DNA from: Terracoccus luteus
GTDB lineage: Bacteria; Actinomycetota; Actinomycetes; Actinomycetales; Dermatophilaceae
Direction of reading: 5' to 3'
Assembly: GCF_003635045.1 (NCBI RefSeq)
Contig: NZ_RBXT01000001.1
Location: 868,001 to 932,000, forward strand
DNA: 64,000 nt
Below the pieces are notes generated by a model. That model did no database searches, was not told the DNA's origin, and worked only from the letters and a program-made list of their open reading frames with translations. How positions within the stretch are numbered: position 1 is the stretch's first letter; the number at the start of each line of letters is the position of its first letter. Below, in pieces: positions 23,607 to 32,192 of the stretch. Position numbers and translations under genes: made by a program.

Positions 23607-25154
23607 ATGAGCACGCTGACGACGGATGCCGTCGTGGACTACGACGAGGCCGTGGCCACCTTCGACCCGGTCATGGGTCTCGAGGTGCACGTCGAGCTGC
23701 ACACGGCGACGAAGATGTTCTGCGGCTGCCCGACGGAGTTCGGCGCGGAGCCCAACTCGCAGGTGTGCCCCGTGTGCCTCGGTCTGCCCGGCGCCCTGCC
23801 GGTCGTCAACGAGAAGGCGGTCGAGTCGGCCGTGCGCATCGGCCTCGCCCTCAACTGCGAGATCGCCGAGTGGTGCCGCTTCGCGCGCAAGAACTACTTC
23901 TACCCCGACATGCCGAAGAACTTCCAGACGTCGCAGTACGACGAGCCCATCGCGTTCGAGGGCCACCTCGACGTCGAGCTCGACGACGGCACGGTCTACC
24001 GCGTCGAGATCGAGCGCGCGCACATGGAGGAGGACACCGGCAAGTCGCTGCACATCGGCGGCGCGACGGGCCGCATCCACGGCGCCGACCACTCGCTCGT
24101 CGACTACAACCGGGCCGGCATCCCGCTCATCGAGATCGTCACCAAGCCGATGACGGGCGCGGGGGAGCGGGCCCCGGAGGTGGCCAAGGCCTACGTCGCC
24201 GCGCTGCGCGAGCTGCTGCGCGCCCTCGACGTCAGCGACGTCAAGATGGAGCAGGGCTCGATGCGCTGCGACGCCAACGTCTCGCTGCGTCCGCGGGTCG
24301 GGGAGCCCACGAGCGCCGAGCAGCTGGCCGTCCCCCTCGGCACCCGCACCGAGACGAAGAACGTCAACTCGCTGCGCTCGGTCGAGCGGGCCGTGCGCTA
24401 CGAGATCTCGCGCCACGCCGCCGTGCTCAACGGCGGCGGCAGCATCCTGCAGGAGACGCGCCACTGGCACGAGGACACCGGCATCACCACCTCGGGCCGG
24501 GTCAAGTCGGACGCCGAGGACTACCGCTACTTCCCCGAGCCCGACCTCGTCCCCGTCGCGCCCGCGCGCGAGTGGGTCGACGCGCTGCGCACGACCCTGC
24601 CCGAGCCCCCCGGCGAGCGGCGCAAGCGGCTCCAGCAGGCTTGGGGCTACAGCGATCTTGAGATGCGCGACGTGCAGAACGCCGGTGCAGTCGAGCTCAT
24701 CGAGGCCACCGTCGCCGAGGGTGCCTCGGCCGGCGCGGCTCGCAAGTGGTGGCTGGGTGAGCCGTCGCGGCGCGCCAACGCGGCCGGCCAGCGCCTCACG
24801 GAGTACGCGGATGCCGTGGGGCTGACGCCCGCACGGGTCGCCGAGCTCGAGTCGCTCGTCACCTCGAAGCGCCTCAACGACTCGATGGCCCGCCAGGTGC
24901 TCGACGGGGTGCTCGACGGTGAGGGCGACCCGACGGCCGTCGCCGACGCGCGGGGGCTGCAGCTCGTGTCCGACGACGGCGCGCTCGAGGCCGCGGTCGA
25001 CGCCGTCATCGCCGCCAACCCCGACGTCGCCGCCAAGATCCGCGACGGCAAGGTGCAGGCCGCCGGCGCGCTCATCGGTCAGGTGATGAAGCAGATGAAG
25101 GGCCAGGCCGACGCCGGCCGGGCCCGGGAGCTCATCCTCGCCAAGCTCCAGTAA
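23607..25154 (+). CDS. gatB: Aspartyl/glutamyl-tRNA amidotransferase subunit B
   Basis: 515 aa. [20 protein letters not shown] and [15 protein letters not shown] form the zinc site at the N-terminus; [11 protein letters not shown] and [12 protein letters not shown] follow, and the tail ([17 protein letters not shown]) is the YqeY-like tRNA-binding domain. GatB phosphorylates the misacylated tRNA and completes amidation. ATG 23607 overlaps the end of gatA closely (1-nt gap). The operon is closed by the 17-bp hairpin at 25163-25200. Confidence 0.96.
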   Translation: MSTLTTDAVVDYDEAVATFDPVMGLEVHVELHTATKMFCGCPTEFGAEPNSQVCPVCLGLPGALPVVNEKAVESAVRIGLALNCEIAEWCRFARKNYFYPDMPKNFQTSQYDEPIAFEGHLDVELDDGTVYRVEIERAHMEEDTGKSLHIGGATGRIHGADHSLVDYNRAGIPLIEIVTKPMTGAGERAPEVAKAYVAALRELLRALDVSDVKMEQGSMRCDANVSLRPRVGEPTSAEQLAVPLGTRTETKNVNSLRSVERAVRYEISRHAAVLNGGGSILQETRHWHEDTGITTSGRVKSDAEDYRYFPEPDLVPVAPAREWVDALRTTLPEPPGERRKRLQQAWGYSDLEMRDVQNAGAVELIEATVAEGASAGAARKWWLGEPSRRANAAGQRLTEYADAVGLTPARVAELESLVTSKRLNDSMARQVLDGVLDGEGDPTAVADARGLQLVSDDGALEAAVDAVIAANPDVAAKIRDGKVQAAGALIGQVMKQMKGQADAGRARELILAKLQ

Positions 25155-25162
25155 CCGTCGGA

Positions 25163-25200
25163 AGGCCAGTTGCCGACGTTCCCACGTCGGCAACTGGCCT
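25163..25200. terminator. Strong bidirectional terminator, member of a repeat family
   Basis: A perfect 17-bp stem (25163-25179 with 25184-25200) with loop TCCC, 8 nt after the gatB stop and before the convergent DUF937 gene. With G-U pairs the stem extends to about 25155-25208. Its core AGGCCAGTT...AACTGGCCT is shared with the element at 56436-56493. Confidence 0.85.
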
Positions 25201-25217
25201 GTCGGCGGCTCAGGCGG

Positions 25218-25889
25218 TCAGCGCTTGCCGCCGCCGAGGAGGCCGCCGAGCAGCCCACCGAGCAGGTCGCCGGAGCCGCCGCCGGAGCCGGACGACGAGC
25301 GGCCGCCGAGCACCGAGCCGAGGATGTCCTGCAGCGACCCGGCTGCGCCGCCCGACGACGCGCCCGCGTCACCGGGCGAGCGGGTCGTGTCGCTCGAGGC
25401 CCCCTGCCCGCCGGGGAAGAGGGCGCCGCTGTCGGGCTGGCTGTTGCGGGTCGAGACGTCCTCGCCGCCCGTCGCCCCGCCGAGCATGCCGCCCAGACCG
25501 CCCTGGCCGCTCATCTTCTTGGCCAGCCACGACATGACGATGGGCGCGAGGATCGGCAGCAGCTTGGCCATCATGCCGCCCGAGGCGCCGCCGAGACCGC
25601 CGAGCTGGTTGACGACCTGCTCGCGGTTGTCGCCGAAGATGTTGCCGACGATCTTCTGGCCCTCGCCCTCGTCGATGTCGTCGAGGCTGGACACCGGGGT
25701 CGTGTGCTGCCCGAGCGCCGACACGAGCGAGTCGGCGCCCTGGGGGTCCTGGGCGTTGGCCTGCAGGCCGCCGAGCAGGGCGGGCAGCGCGTTCTGGACG
25801 CCGTCGCGCACCTGCGACTCGTCGACACCCCACTGGCTCGCCAGCTGGCTCACGGGGACCTGTCGCAGGATCTCGTCGAAGTCTGACAT
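25218..25889 (-). CDS. DUF937 domain protein
   Basis: 223 aa, soluble. The N-terminal 110 residues (SDFDEILRQVPVSQLASQWGV, NALPALLGGLQANAQD, IVGNIFGDNREQVVNQLGG) match the DUF937 / YidB-like pattern of helical repeats; the function is unknown. MMAKLLPILAPIVMSWLAKKM is amphipathic or hydrophobic, and the rest is Gly/Ser-rich ending in repeats of LLGGLLGG. ATG 25889 has the ribosome site GAGGAGACGAC before it. It stands alone, with the terminator at 25163-25200 downstream. Confidence 0.75.
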   Translation of the reverse strand: MSDFDEILRQVPVSQLASQWGVDESQVRDGVQNALPALLGGLQANAQDPQGADSLVSALGQHTTPVSSLDDIDEGEGQKIVGNIFGDNREQVVNQLGGLGGASGGMMAKLLPILAPIVMSWLAKKMSGQGGLGGMLGGATGGEDVSTRNSQPDSGALFPGGQGASSDTTRSPGDAGASSGGAAGSLQDILGSVLGGRSSSGSGGGSGDLLGGLLGGLLGGGKR

Positions 25890-25979
25890 CGTCGTCTCCT
25901 CATCGGCGCAGCCCGGTGCCGCGGCCTCGTCCCCACCCTAACGACGCACACCCCCGGGCCGCCCGGGCCGGCGACCGGC

Positions 25980-27242
25980 TCAGGCGACGCCGACCGAGGC
26001 CGCCGGGAGCGCGACGACACGGTCGCCGTCACCGTTGCCGGTGACGATCCACGCCGTACCGCCGCCCACGAAGTGGATGTCGCGCACCCGCCCGTAGTCG
26101 CCCTCGAGCAGGCGCTGCGGCGTCCCGGCCGCGCCGTCGGCGTCCACCGGGACCCGCCACACCGACTCGCCGCGCAGGGCGGCCATGTAGACGGCGCCGT
26201 CGGGGCCGATCGCGATGCCGCTCGGGGACATCTCCGCGGTGGGCCACTGCGCGACGGGGTCGACGTAGCTGTCGTCGCCGGCGCGGCCCTCGACCTGGGG
26301 CCAGCCGTAGTTGCCGCCGGGCTCGATGAGGTTGAGCTCGTCGTACGTGTTGGCCCCGAACTCGCTGGCCCACAGGCGTTTCCGGCTGTCCCAGGCCAGC
26401 CCCTGCACGTTGCGGTGCCCGTACGACCACACGGGTGAGCCGCCGAACGGGTTGCCCGGAGCCGGCTCGCCGTCCTTCGTGATCCGCAGGATCTTGCCGC
26501 CGAGCGAGTCGAGGTTCTGCGACAGCGAGGTGTCGCCGGCCTCTCCCGTACCGACGTAGAGGTAGCCGTCGGGCCCGAAGGCGATGCGTCCGCCGTTGTG
26601 GTTGCGGCCGTTGGGGATGCCGTCGAAGACGACCTCGGGCTCACCGAGCCGGTCGTCCGCCAGCGGCACCCTGGCGATGCGGTTGTCGTCCTGAGTCGAG
26701 TAGTACGCGTACACGACCGGGTCGGTGGCGAAGTCGGGCCCCACGGCCAGCCCGAGCAGGCCGCCCTCACCGGCGGTGCGGGTGATCGGCAGGGTGCCGA
26801 CGACGGTCGCCCGGCCACCGCTGCCGGGGGCCGGCACCCGGTGCACGCGGCCGTCGTTGCGCTCGCTGACGAGCGCGGACCCGTCGGGAAGCACGGCCAC
26901 CGACCACGGCTGCACCAGCCCGGTGAGCACGTCGGTCGGAGCCGTCACCGCCGCCGGGGTCGGCGCCCCCGACGGGCTCGCGGATGCCGTCGTGGTGGCC
27001 CCCGCGCCACCGCCGGCACCCGCGCTTTCGGAGGTAGTCGTCGTGCCGGTGGCACCCGACGAGGGCGCCGACGACCCTGCTGCGGTCGGCGCCGTCGCCG
27101 AAGACGTGACAGGCGAGCCCGTCGCGCTCGGTCCCGCCCCGGCCACGTCGGGGCCGGAGGTCGACGAGCAGGCGCCGAGGGCGAGCGGCAGGAGCGCGAG
27201 GGCGACGAGGGCGCGGCGCAGGGGGCGTCGGGTCGGGGTCAT
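25980..27242 (-). CDS. PQQ-type glucose/sorbosone dehydrogenase-like lipoprotein
   Basis: 420 aa. LALLPLALGACSST is a lipoprotein signal with Cys near residue 23; a Ser/Thr/Gly/Ala-rich linker of about 70 residues follows. The C-terminal beta-propeller shows LVSERNDGRVHRVP, GEGGLLGLAVGPDF, GRIAFGPDGYLYVGTGEAGD, YGHRNVQGLAWD and ANTYDELNLIEPGGNYGWP, all typical of soluble aldose sugar dehydrogenases (GSDH family). It probably oxidises a sugar outside the membrane, but cofactor and substrate are unproven and many family members have unknown roles. It is read toward the DUF937 gene, 90 bp away. Confidence 0.85.
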   Translation of the reverse strand: MTPTRRPLRRALVALALLPLALGACSSTSGPDVAGAGPSATGSPVTSSATAPTAAGSSAPSSGATGTTTTSESAGAGGGAGATTTASASPSGAPTPAAVTAPTDVLTGLVQPWSVAVLPDGSALVSERNDGRVHRVPAPGSGGRATVVGTLPITRTAGEGGLLGLAVGPDFATDPVVYAYYSTQDDNRIARVPLADDRLGEPEVVFDGIPNGRNHNGGRIAFGPDGYLYVGTGEAGDTSLSQNLDSLGGKILRITKDGEPAPGNPFGGSPVWSYGHRNVQGLAWDSRKRLWASEFGANTYDELNLIEPGGNYGWPQVEGRAGDDSYVDPVAQWPTAEMSPSGIAIGPDGAVYMAALRGESVWRVPVDADGAAGTPQRLLEGDYGRVRDIHFVGGGTAWIVTGNGDGDRVVALPAASVGVA

Positions 27243-27358
27243 GACCCATTCTTTCCCGGCCGGCGCGCGCGGAGCCGGTGAGGATCGGCTGCGGCGACGA
27301 CCGTGTCCGTAACGTTGCCTGGACCCGTCGCCCGGATGCCGCTCGTCGCCGACGCGGC

Positions 27359-28039
27359 TCAGTCGGTCCGCGCCCCGACGACGCGCTCGAGGTCGGCGTG
27401 CTCGCTCGGGTGCAGCACCTTCGCCTCGACGACCCGGCGGGCGGCGTCGAGGTCGCCGGTGAGCCCGCGGAAGACGGTGAGCAGGTCGACGTCGTGACCC
27501 GGCCGTGAGACATCGACCGCGGCGCCGCTGCCGATCGTCCCCGCCCGGACCACCGAGAGGTACGCGCCGGTGCGCCCCTCCGCGGTGAAGCGCTTGACCC
27601 AGCCGCGCTCCTGCATGACGCCGGCGAAGGTGGCGCAGGGGATGCGGGGCGCCTCGACTCGCAGCACGACCTCGTCCGAGCCCTCCGAGGTCAGCCGCCA
27701 CGTCTCGCCTACGAGGGCGTGGGTGAGGTCGAGCCCCTCCGTCGTGAGGTTCTCGCCGAACAGGCCCGCCGGCAGGTCGCGCCCGAGCTGCTCGCCCCAC
27801 CAGCGCAGGTCCTCGGCCGCGTAGGCGTACACGGCCTGCGTGACCCCGCCGTGGTGACGGGTGTCGCCGATCGTGTCGCCGACGACGCCGCTGCCGAGGC
27901 CACCCCGCTTGGGGCCGGGGTCGCGCACGTCGAGGGCCTCGACCGGCTCCTTGTGGATGCCGGTCTCGCGCAGTCGCTTGTGCGGGTTGGGCCGCGGGCG
28001 GCCGACGTTCACGGAGAGGACGCGGGCGGCAGCAGTCAC
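27359..28039 (-). CDS. MOSC-domain protein (YiiM-like)
   Basis: 226 aa. MOSC hallmarks: VYAYAAEDLRWWGEQLGRDL, GLFGENLTTEGLDL, VGETWRL and EAPRIPCATFAGVM with the conserved cysteine near residue 145. MOSC proteins handle sulfur or molybdenum cofactor chemistry; YiiM-type proteins help reduce N-hydroxylated compounds. GTG 28039 is supported by -10 TAGGCT (minus, 28052-28047) 7 nt upstream. It is divergent from the dehydrogenase at 28096; the two promoters are only 31 nt apart. Confidence 0.85.
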   Translation of the reverse strand: MTAAARVLSVNVGRPRPNPHKRLRETGIHKEPVEALDVRDPGPKRGGLGSGVVGDTIGDTRHHGGVTQAVYAYAAEDLRWWGEQLGRDLPAGLFGENLTTEGLDLTHALVGETWRLTSEGSDEVVLRVEAPRIPCATFAGVMQERGWVKRFTAEGRTGAYLSVVRAGTIGSGAAVDVSRPGHDVDLLTVFRGLTGDLDAARRVVEAKVLHPSEHADLERVVGARTD

Positions 28040-28046
28040 GCGGGCG

Positions 28047-28089
28047 AGCCTAGCCCGCGGACCGGGCGGCGGCGCCACCGGTTTACGGT
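28047..28089. promoter_or_regulatory. Back-to-back leaderless promoters (MOSC / D-2-hydroxyacid dehydrogenase)
   Basis: TAGGCT on the minus strand (28052-28047) and TACGGT on the plus strand (28084-28089) lie 7 and 6 nt before their start codons. The 31 nt between them must hold both -35 regions. Confidence 0.5.
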
Positions 28090-28095
28090 GCCTGC

Positions 28096-29109
28096 ATGAG
28101 CGCCGACACCGCGTCCGACGGCCAGCCCGACCGCGCGGGAGGGGGCGCGCCCGCCGGGCCCGACGGCATCCGACCCCTCGTGCTCTCGGTGCCCGACCCG
28201 AGCTACGTCGACGACCTGACCGACCTCGACGACCTCGACGGCGTCGAGGTCGTCGAGTGGGACCTCGTCGGTGACCACCCGCGGGCGGCCGACGTGCATC
28301 TCGCGGTGGTGCCCTACATGAACCGCGTGTCGCTGCCCGACGCGCTGCCGCGGATGCCGTCGGTACGGGTGCTGCAGCTGCAGAGCGCCGGGTACGAGCA
28401 CTACGCCGACGACGTCCCCGAAGGCGTGCTGCTCGCCAACGCGGCCGGCGTGCACGACGCGAGCACCGCCGAGCTCGCCCTCACCCTCACCCTCGCCTCG
28501 CAGCGGGCGCTGCCGCAGCACGTGCGCGACCAGGACCGAGCTCACTGGCCCGAGCTGACGACCGGCCCGTCGCTCGCCGACCGCCGCGTGCTCGTGCTCG
28601 GCTACGGCCGGATCGGTCGGGCCATCGTGCGCCGCCTGCTGCCCTTCGAGGTCGAGGTCACCGTCGTCGCCTCGCGCGCCCGTGACGGCGACGAGCTCGT
28701 CGAGACGGTGCACGGCATCGACGAGCTGCCCGGGCTCGCCGCGCAGGCGGACGTCGTCATCGTCATCGTGCCCCTCACCGACGCGACGCGGGGCCTCGTG
28801 GATGCCGGTCTGCTGGCCCGGCTGCCCGACGACGCCCTCGTCGTCAACGTCGCCCGCGGCGGGGTCGTCGTCACCGACGACCTCGTGGCCGAGTGCGCGA
28901 GCGGTCGCCTGCGTGCGGCCCTCGACGTGACGGACCCCGAGCCGCTTCCCGCCGACCACCCGTTGTGGAGCACCCCCGGCGTGCTGCTCACTCCCCACGT
29001 CGGTGGGGCCACCACGGCGATGCGTCCCCGGGCGCTCGAGCTGGTGCGGCGACAGGCGGCCGCGCTGCGTGACGGGCGGCAGCCGCTCAACGTCGTCGTC
29101 GGAGGGTAG
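28096..29109 (+). CDS. D-isomer-specific 2-hydroxyacid dehydrogenase
   Basis: 337 aa. The NAD-binding motif is VLVLGYGRIGRAIVRRL (about residue 175); the active site shows NVARGGVVVTDDLV (Arg), DVTDPEPLPADHPLW (Glu) and LLTPHVGGATTAMRP (His). The family reduces 2-oxo acids to D-2-hydroxy acids or the reverse; the closest class by eye is the glyoxylate/phosphonate dehydrogenase group, without certainty. The gene before is divergent; the BNR gene follows after 46 nt with its own promoter-like hexamer. Confidence 0.88.
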   Translation: MSADTASDGQPDRAGGGAPAGPDGIRPLVLSVPDPSYVDDLTDLDDLDGVEVVEWDLVGDHPRAADVHLAVVPYMNRVSLPDALPRMPSVRVLQLQSAGYEHYADDVPEGVLLANAAGVHDASTAELALTLTLASQRALPQHVRDQDRAHWPELTTGPSLADRRVLVLGYGRIGRAIVRRLLPFEVEVTVVASRARDGDELVETVHGIDELPGLAAQADVVIVIVPLTDATRGLVDAGLLARLPDDALVVNVARGGVVVTDDLVAECASGRLRAALDVTDPEPLPADHPLWSTPGVLLTPHVGGATTAMRPRALELVRRQAAALRDGRQPLNVVVGG

Positions 29110-29155
29110 TCCCGGGGGTCTTGTGGGCGGGCCCGCCGACGGGCAGACTGCCTGA

Positions 29156-30367
29156 GTGGACACTGTGAACATCGAGGACGCGCCCGCTGCGACGATGACG
29201 GGCGACCCCGTGGCGACCGAGACCGTCGTGGCCATCGGCACGCGCAAGGGGCTGTGGATGGCCCGCAGCCGCGACCGCCGCGAGTGGTCGCTCGAGGGCC
29301 CGCACTTCCTCATGAGCGAGGTGGCCTCGGTGGCCCTCGACACCCGCGCCGGGCGGCGCACCGTGCTCGCCGGCGTGAAGTCGTGGCACTGGGGCCCGAC
29401 CGTGCAGGTGAGCACCGACGGGGGCCGCACCTTCACCGAGAGCGCCGAGCGCGCGCTCGCCTTCCCGGCCGACACCGACACCGCCCTCGAGCGGGTGTGG
29501 CAGTTGACGCCGGACCCCAACGACCCCGACGTCGTCTGGGCCGGGGTCGAGCCGCACGCCCTGTTCCGCAGCGACGACGGCGGCACGCGCTACGACCTCG
29601 TCCGCGGGCTGTGGGAGCACCCGCACCGCGACCGGTGGGAGCCCGGCTTCGGCGGCGGCGCCGTGCACACGATCGTGCCCGAGCCGGGCCACCCCGAGCA
29701 CCTGCTCGTCGCGATGAGCGCGGGCGGGGTCTACCGCAGCGACGACGGCGGTGCCACGTGGGCGGCGAGCAACACCGGCATCCGGGCCTACTTCATGCCC
29801 CACGACGAGTACCCCGAGTTCGGCCAGTGCGTGCACAAGGTCGCCCGCGGGGCCGACGGCGAGCTGTACGCCCAGAACCACAAGGGCGTCTACCGCTCCG
29901 GCGACAGCGGCCGGTCGTGGGACTCCATCGCCGACGGACTGCCCACCGACTTCGGCTTCGCCGTGCTCGCCCACCCGTCGCGGCCCGGCACGGTGTGGAA
30001 CGTGCCCGTCACCGACGACGGCGAGCGCATCCCCCCGGACGCCCGCCTGCAGGTGCAGCGGTCCGACGACTCGGGGCGCACCTGGCGCGAGCAGTCCGAC
30101 GGGCTGCCGTCGGACAGCTACACGTGCGTCCTGCGCGACGCCGCGTGCACCGACGACGTCGGTGGTCCGGGTGACGTGGGCCCCGACGGCTCTCCGGAGG
30201 CGGTCGGCATCTACCTCGGGACGCGCAACGGCGACGTCTTCGCCTCGACCGACGAGGGGGAGAGCTTCACCCGCATCGCCACCCAGCTTCCCGACGTCCT
30301 CGTGGTGCGAGCGGCGCGGGTGCCCGTCGCCGCTCCCGCGGGTGCCCGGCCGGGGGAGGGCGCGTGA
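29156..30367 (+). CDS. BNR/Asp-box repeat (sialidase-like propeller) protein
   Basis: 403 aa, no signal peptide. It has five Asp-box-like repeats: RSDDGGTRYD, RSDDGGATWA, RSGDSGRSWD, RSDDSGRTWR and STDEGESFTR. These define a BNR/VPS10-type beta-propeller; GTRKGLWMARSRDRREWSL opens the first blade. No sialidase arginine triad is evident, so catalysis is unproven. A -10-like CAGACT (29144-29149) is 6 nt before GTG 29156. It overlaps the following ThiS/MoaD-like gene by 4 nt, and such pairs recur in actinobacteria to my recollection, which suggests a joint function. Confidence 0.75.
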   Translation: MDTVNIEDAPAATMTGDPVATETVVAIGTRKGLWMARSRDRREWSLEGPHFLMSEVASVALDTRAGRRTVLAGVKSWHWGPTVQVSTDGGRTFTESAERALAFPADTDTALERVWQLTPDPNDPDVVWAGVEPHALFRSDDGGTRYDLVRGLWEHPHRDRWEPGFGGGAVHTIVPEPGHPEHLLVAMSAGGVYRSDDGGATWAASNTGIRAYFMPHDEYPEFGQCVHKVARGADGELYAQNHKGVYRSGDSGRSWDSIADGLPTDFGFAVLAHPSRPGTVWNVPVTDDGERIPPDARLQVQRSDDSGRTWREQSDGLPSDSYTCVLRDAACTDDVGGPGDVGPDGSPEAVGIYLGTRNGDVFASTDEGESFTRIATQLPDVLVVRAARVPVAAPAGARPGEGA

Positions 30368-30741
30368 GCGCCGAAGCCTCCGCCGAAGCCGCCCCCGAGG
30401 TCGTCCCGGGGGTCGTCCGCGAGGCCGCACCCGCGGCCGGCCGGACGCCGTTCGCCCCGGTCCGCGTCGTGCTGCCCGGGATGCTGCGCGACCTCGCCGA
30501 CGGCCGGGCCGAGATCGAGGTCGACTCTCCCTCGGCCTCGCAGAGCGTGGCCGACCTGCTCGACCGCGCCTTCGCCGCGCACCGGGTGCTCGACGGCAAG
30601 GTGCGCGACGAACGCGGCGAGATCCGCCGCCACGTCAAGGTGTTCGTCAACGGTGAGGACGCCACCCGGGGGCAGGGGGTCGACACCCCGGTCCCGAGCG
30701 GGGCGAGGGTGCACATCGTCAACGCCGTGAGCGGCGGCTGA
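30364..30741 (+). CDS. ThiS/MoaD-like ubiquitin-fold sulfur carrier protein
   Basis: 125 aa. After about 28 Ala/Glu-rich residues comes a beta-grasp domain (VRVVLPGMLRDLADGRAEIEV, HVKVFVNGEDATRGQG, GARVHIVNAVSGG). It ends with the di-glycine tail needed for adenylation and thiocarboxylation in MoaD/ThiS/CysO proteins. No E1-like enzyme or JAMM protease is adjacent. GTG 30364 overlaps the BNR gene stop, so the two are translationally coupled. The partner pathway is unknown. Confidence 0.8.
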   Translation: MSAEASAEAAPEVVPGVVREAAPAAGRTPFAPVRVVLPGMLRDLADGRAEIEVDSPSASQSVADLLDRAFAAHRVLDGKVRDERGEIRRHVKVFVNGEDATRGQGVDTPVPSGARVHIVNAVSGG

Positions 30742-30759
30742 GGGACCACTCGTACTCAA

Positions 30760-30810
30760 GGCACGGTCACGACACCGGGACGCGTCACGCCCCGGTGCCG
30801 TGACCGTGCC
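30760..30810. terminator. Long bidirectional terminator hairpin overlapping the tetR 3' end
   Basis: The outer stem of 12 bp (30760-30771 with 30799-30810) continues inward with 7 more pairs after one mismatch. The right arm lies within the last codons of the convergent TetR gene, so the hairpin also encodes its C-terminus. Confidence 0.75.
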
Positions 30811-31414
30811 CGCCGCCGCCCGCGAGCAGGACGGGCAGCACGGTGCGCTCGAGCTCGCCCTGCTCGAGCGCCCCCGGCTCGACGAGCCGCTGCGTCGCCG
30901 AGCCGTTGGCCAGGGCCATGGCGGCGCGCACGAACACCTCCGTCGGCATCGGCAGGGTGAGGCCACGGGAGGCGACCGCCTCGTCGACGACCTCGACGAG
31001 GGCGGAGCGGATCTCGCGCTGGCGCGACACCCAGGCCCGGCGGGCCCCGCGGTTGCGGATGGCGTGGAGCGTGAACTCCGTCGTGAGCACGAGCCACCGG
31101 TCGTTGCGCCGGGCGTCGTCGCTGAGGGCGGCGAACACGTCGCGGATGACGTCGTCGGGGGTGCTGTCCGGGCGTGACGCCGCGGTGCGGATGCGGGCCA
31201 CCGTCGCCTCGGCGTGCTGCCGGGACAGCCCGAGCACGAGCTCGTCCTTCGACGCGAAGTTCGAGTAGAAGGCGCCACGGCTGAAGCCGGCCCGTTCGCA
31301 GATGTCCTCGACGCTGGCCCCGCCGAAGCCCTTCTCGGCGAAGACCTCGCTCGCGGCCGTCAGCACGCGCTCACGGGTGGCGGAGCGTCGGGGTGAGGGT
31401 GTGACAGACGGCAT
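30785..31414 (-). CDS. TetR-family transcriptional regulator
   Basis: 209 aa. The N-terminal HTH reads ATRERVLTAASEVFAEKGF, SVEDICERAGFSRGAFYSNFASKDEL, typical TetR; the remaining 150 residues are the ligand domain. It is divergent from the ABC-like/YhgE operon and probably represses it and itself. ATG 31414 is supported by -10 TATCCT (minus, 31426-31421) 6 nt upstream. TGTATC repeats in the shared intergenic region are likely operator half-sites. The C-terminus is His/Gly-rich (GGGGHGHGTGA). The ligand is unknown; such regulators often control export functions. Confidence 0.88.
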   Translation of the reverse strand: MPSVTPSPRRSATRERVLTAASEVFAEKGFGGASVEDICERAGFSRGAFYSNFASKDELVLGLSRQHAEATVARIRTAASRPDSTPDDVIRDVFAALSDDARRNDRWLVLTTEFTLHAIRNRGARRAWVSRQREIRSALVEVVDEAVASRGLTLPMPTEVFVRAAMALANGSATQRLVEPGALEQGELERTVLPVLLAGGGGHGHGTGA

Positions 31415-31420
31415 ACCCGC

Positions 31421-31473
31421 AGGATACATCCGCGAATTGAATACGGACCTGTATCGGATGCACACTTGTATCG
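31421..31473. promoter_or_regulatory. TetR operator region with TGTATC half-sites
   Basis: The 79-bp divergent gap is more A/T-rich than its surroundings. It holds GATACA (31423-31428), TGTATC (31450-31455) and TGTATC (31467-31472). It also has the dyad ATAC-N6-GTAT (31441-31454). The tetR -10 TATCCT overlaps the first half-site, which fits autorepression. Confidence 0.55.
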
Positions 31474-31493
31474 AAACGACACAAGGAGAGACG

Positions 31494-32192
31494 ATGCCGG
31501 AGCAGCACGCGACACAGGACCGCCGGGCGGTCGTGGCCCGGGGGGTCACGGTCCGAGGGACCCACGAGCCGTTCGTCGAGGGGCTCGACGTGCAGGCCCC
31601 CTCCGGGGCCGTGACCCTGGTGGCCGTCGACCCCGGGGACGCCCAGGTGGCCGCCGCATTGGTGCTGGGGGGCCGCATCGAGCCGGCCACCGGCACCGTC
31701 ACCATCGGGGGCCGCGCCGGTCGCGACGTGCTGCAGTCGCGCACCCGACTCGTCGACGTGCCCGACGTCACGGCGCCGGAGGAGGCGCTCGCGGTCGCCC
31801 ACGTCGTCGCGGAGGAGCTGGCCCTCGCCGAGCAGCCGTCGTCCAGGCGTGACGTCGCGCGGTTCCTCGCCGAGCACGACCTCACCGACCGCTCGCGCGG
31901 ACGGTGGGACTCGCTCCCCGCCGGCACCCGCACCAGCCTGCTGCTCGAGCTGGGCAGCCGGCACCCGAACGGCGGGGTGCTCGTCCTGACCGGTCCCGAC
32001 CGGCACGGGGGCGACCCCGACCCGTGGTGGCGCACCGCCTCGGCCCTCGCCGGCCGCGGCCTGACGGTCGTCGTGCTGTGCACGCCGGCCACGGCCGCCC
32101 AGCTGGCCCCCCGGCTCGTCGCCCCCGGCGCGCATGTGCCGCCGGCCGGCTCGAGCACCACCGACCACGAGCTCCAGGGAGTGCCCGCGTGA
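31494..32192 (+). CDS. Degenerate ABC-transporter ATPase-like protein
   Basis: 232 aa, of ABC ATPase length and arrangement: GVTVRGTHEPFVEGLDVQAP at the start, a VTIGGRAGRDV strand, LPAGTRTSLLLELGS where the LSGGQ signature should be, and GVLVLTGPD where Walker B should be. The Walker A glycine-lysine loop is absent (VTLVAVDPGDAQVAAALVL instead) and no catalytic Glu follows Walker B. It is therefore probably a pseudo-ATPase. ATG 31494 has a strong AAGGAGAG ribosome site. It overlaps the YhgE/Pip gene by 4 nt. Assignment is by pattern and context. Confidence 0.6.
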   Translation: MPEQHATQDRRAVVARGVTVRGTHEPFVEGLDVQAPSGAVTLVAVDPGDAQVAAALVLGGRIEPATGTVTIGGRAGRDVLQSRTRLVDVPDVTAPEEALAVAHVVAEELALAEQPSSRRDVARFLAEHDLTDRSRGRWDSLPAGTRTSLLLELGSRHPNGGVLVLTGPDRHGGDPDPWWRTASALAGRGLTVVVLCTPATAAQLAPRLVAPGAHVPPAGSSTTDHELQGVPA

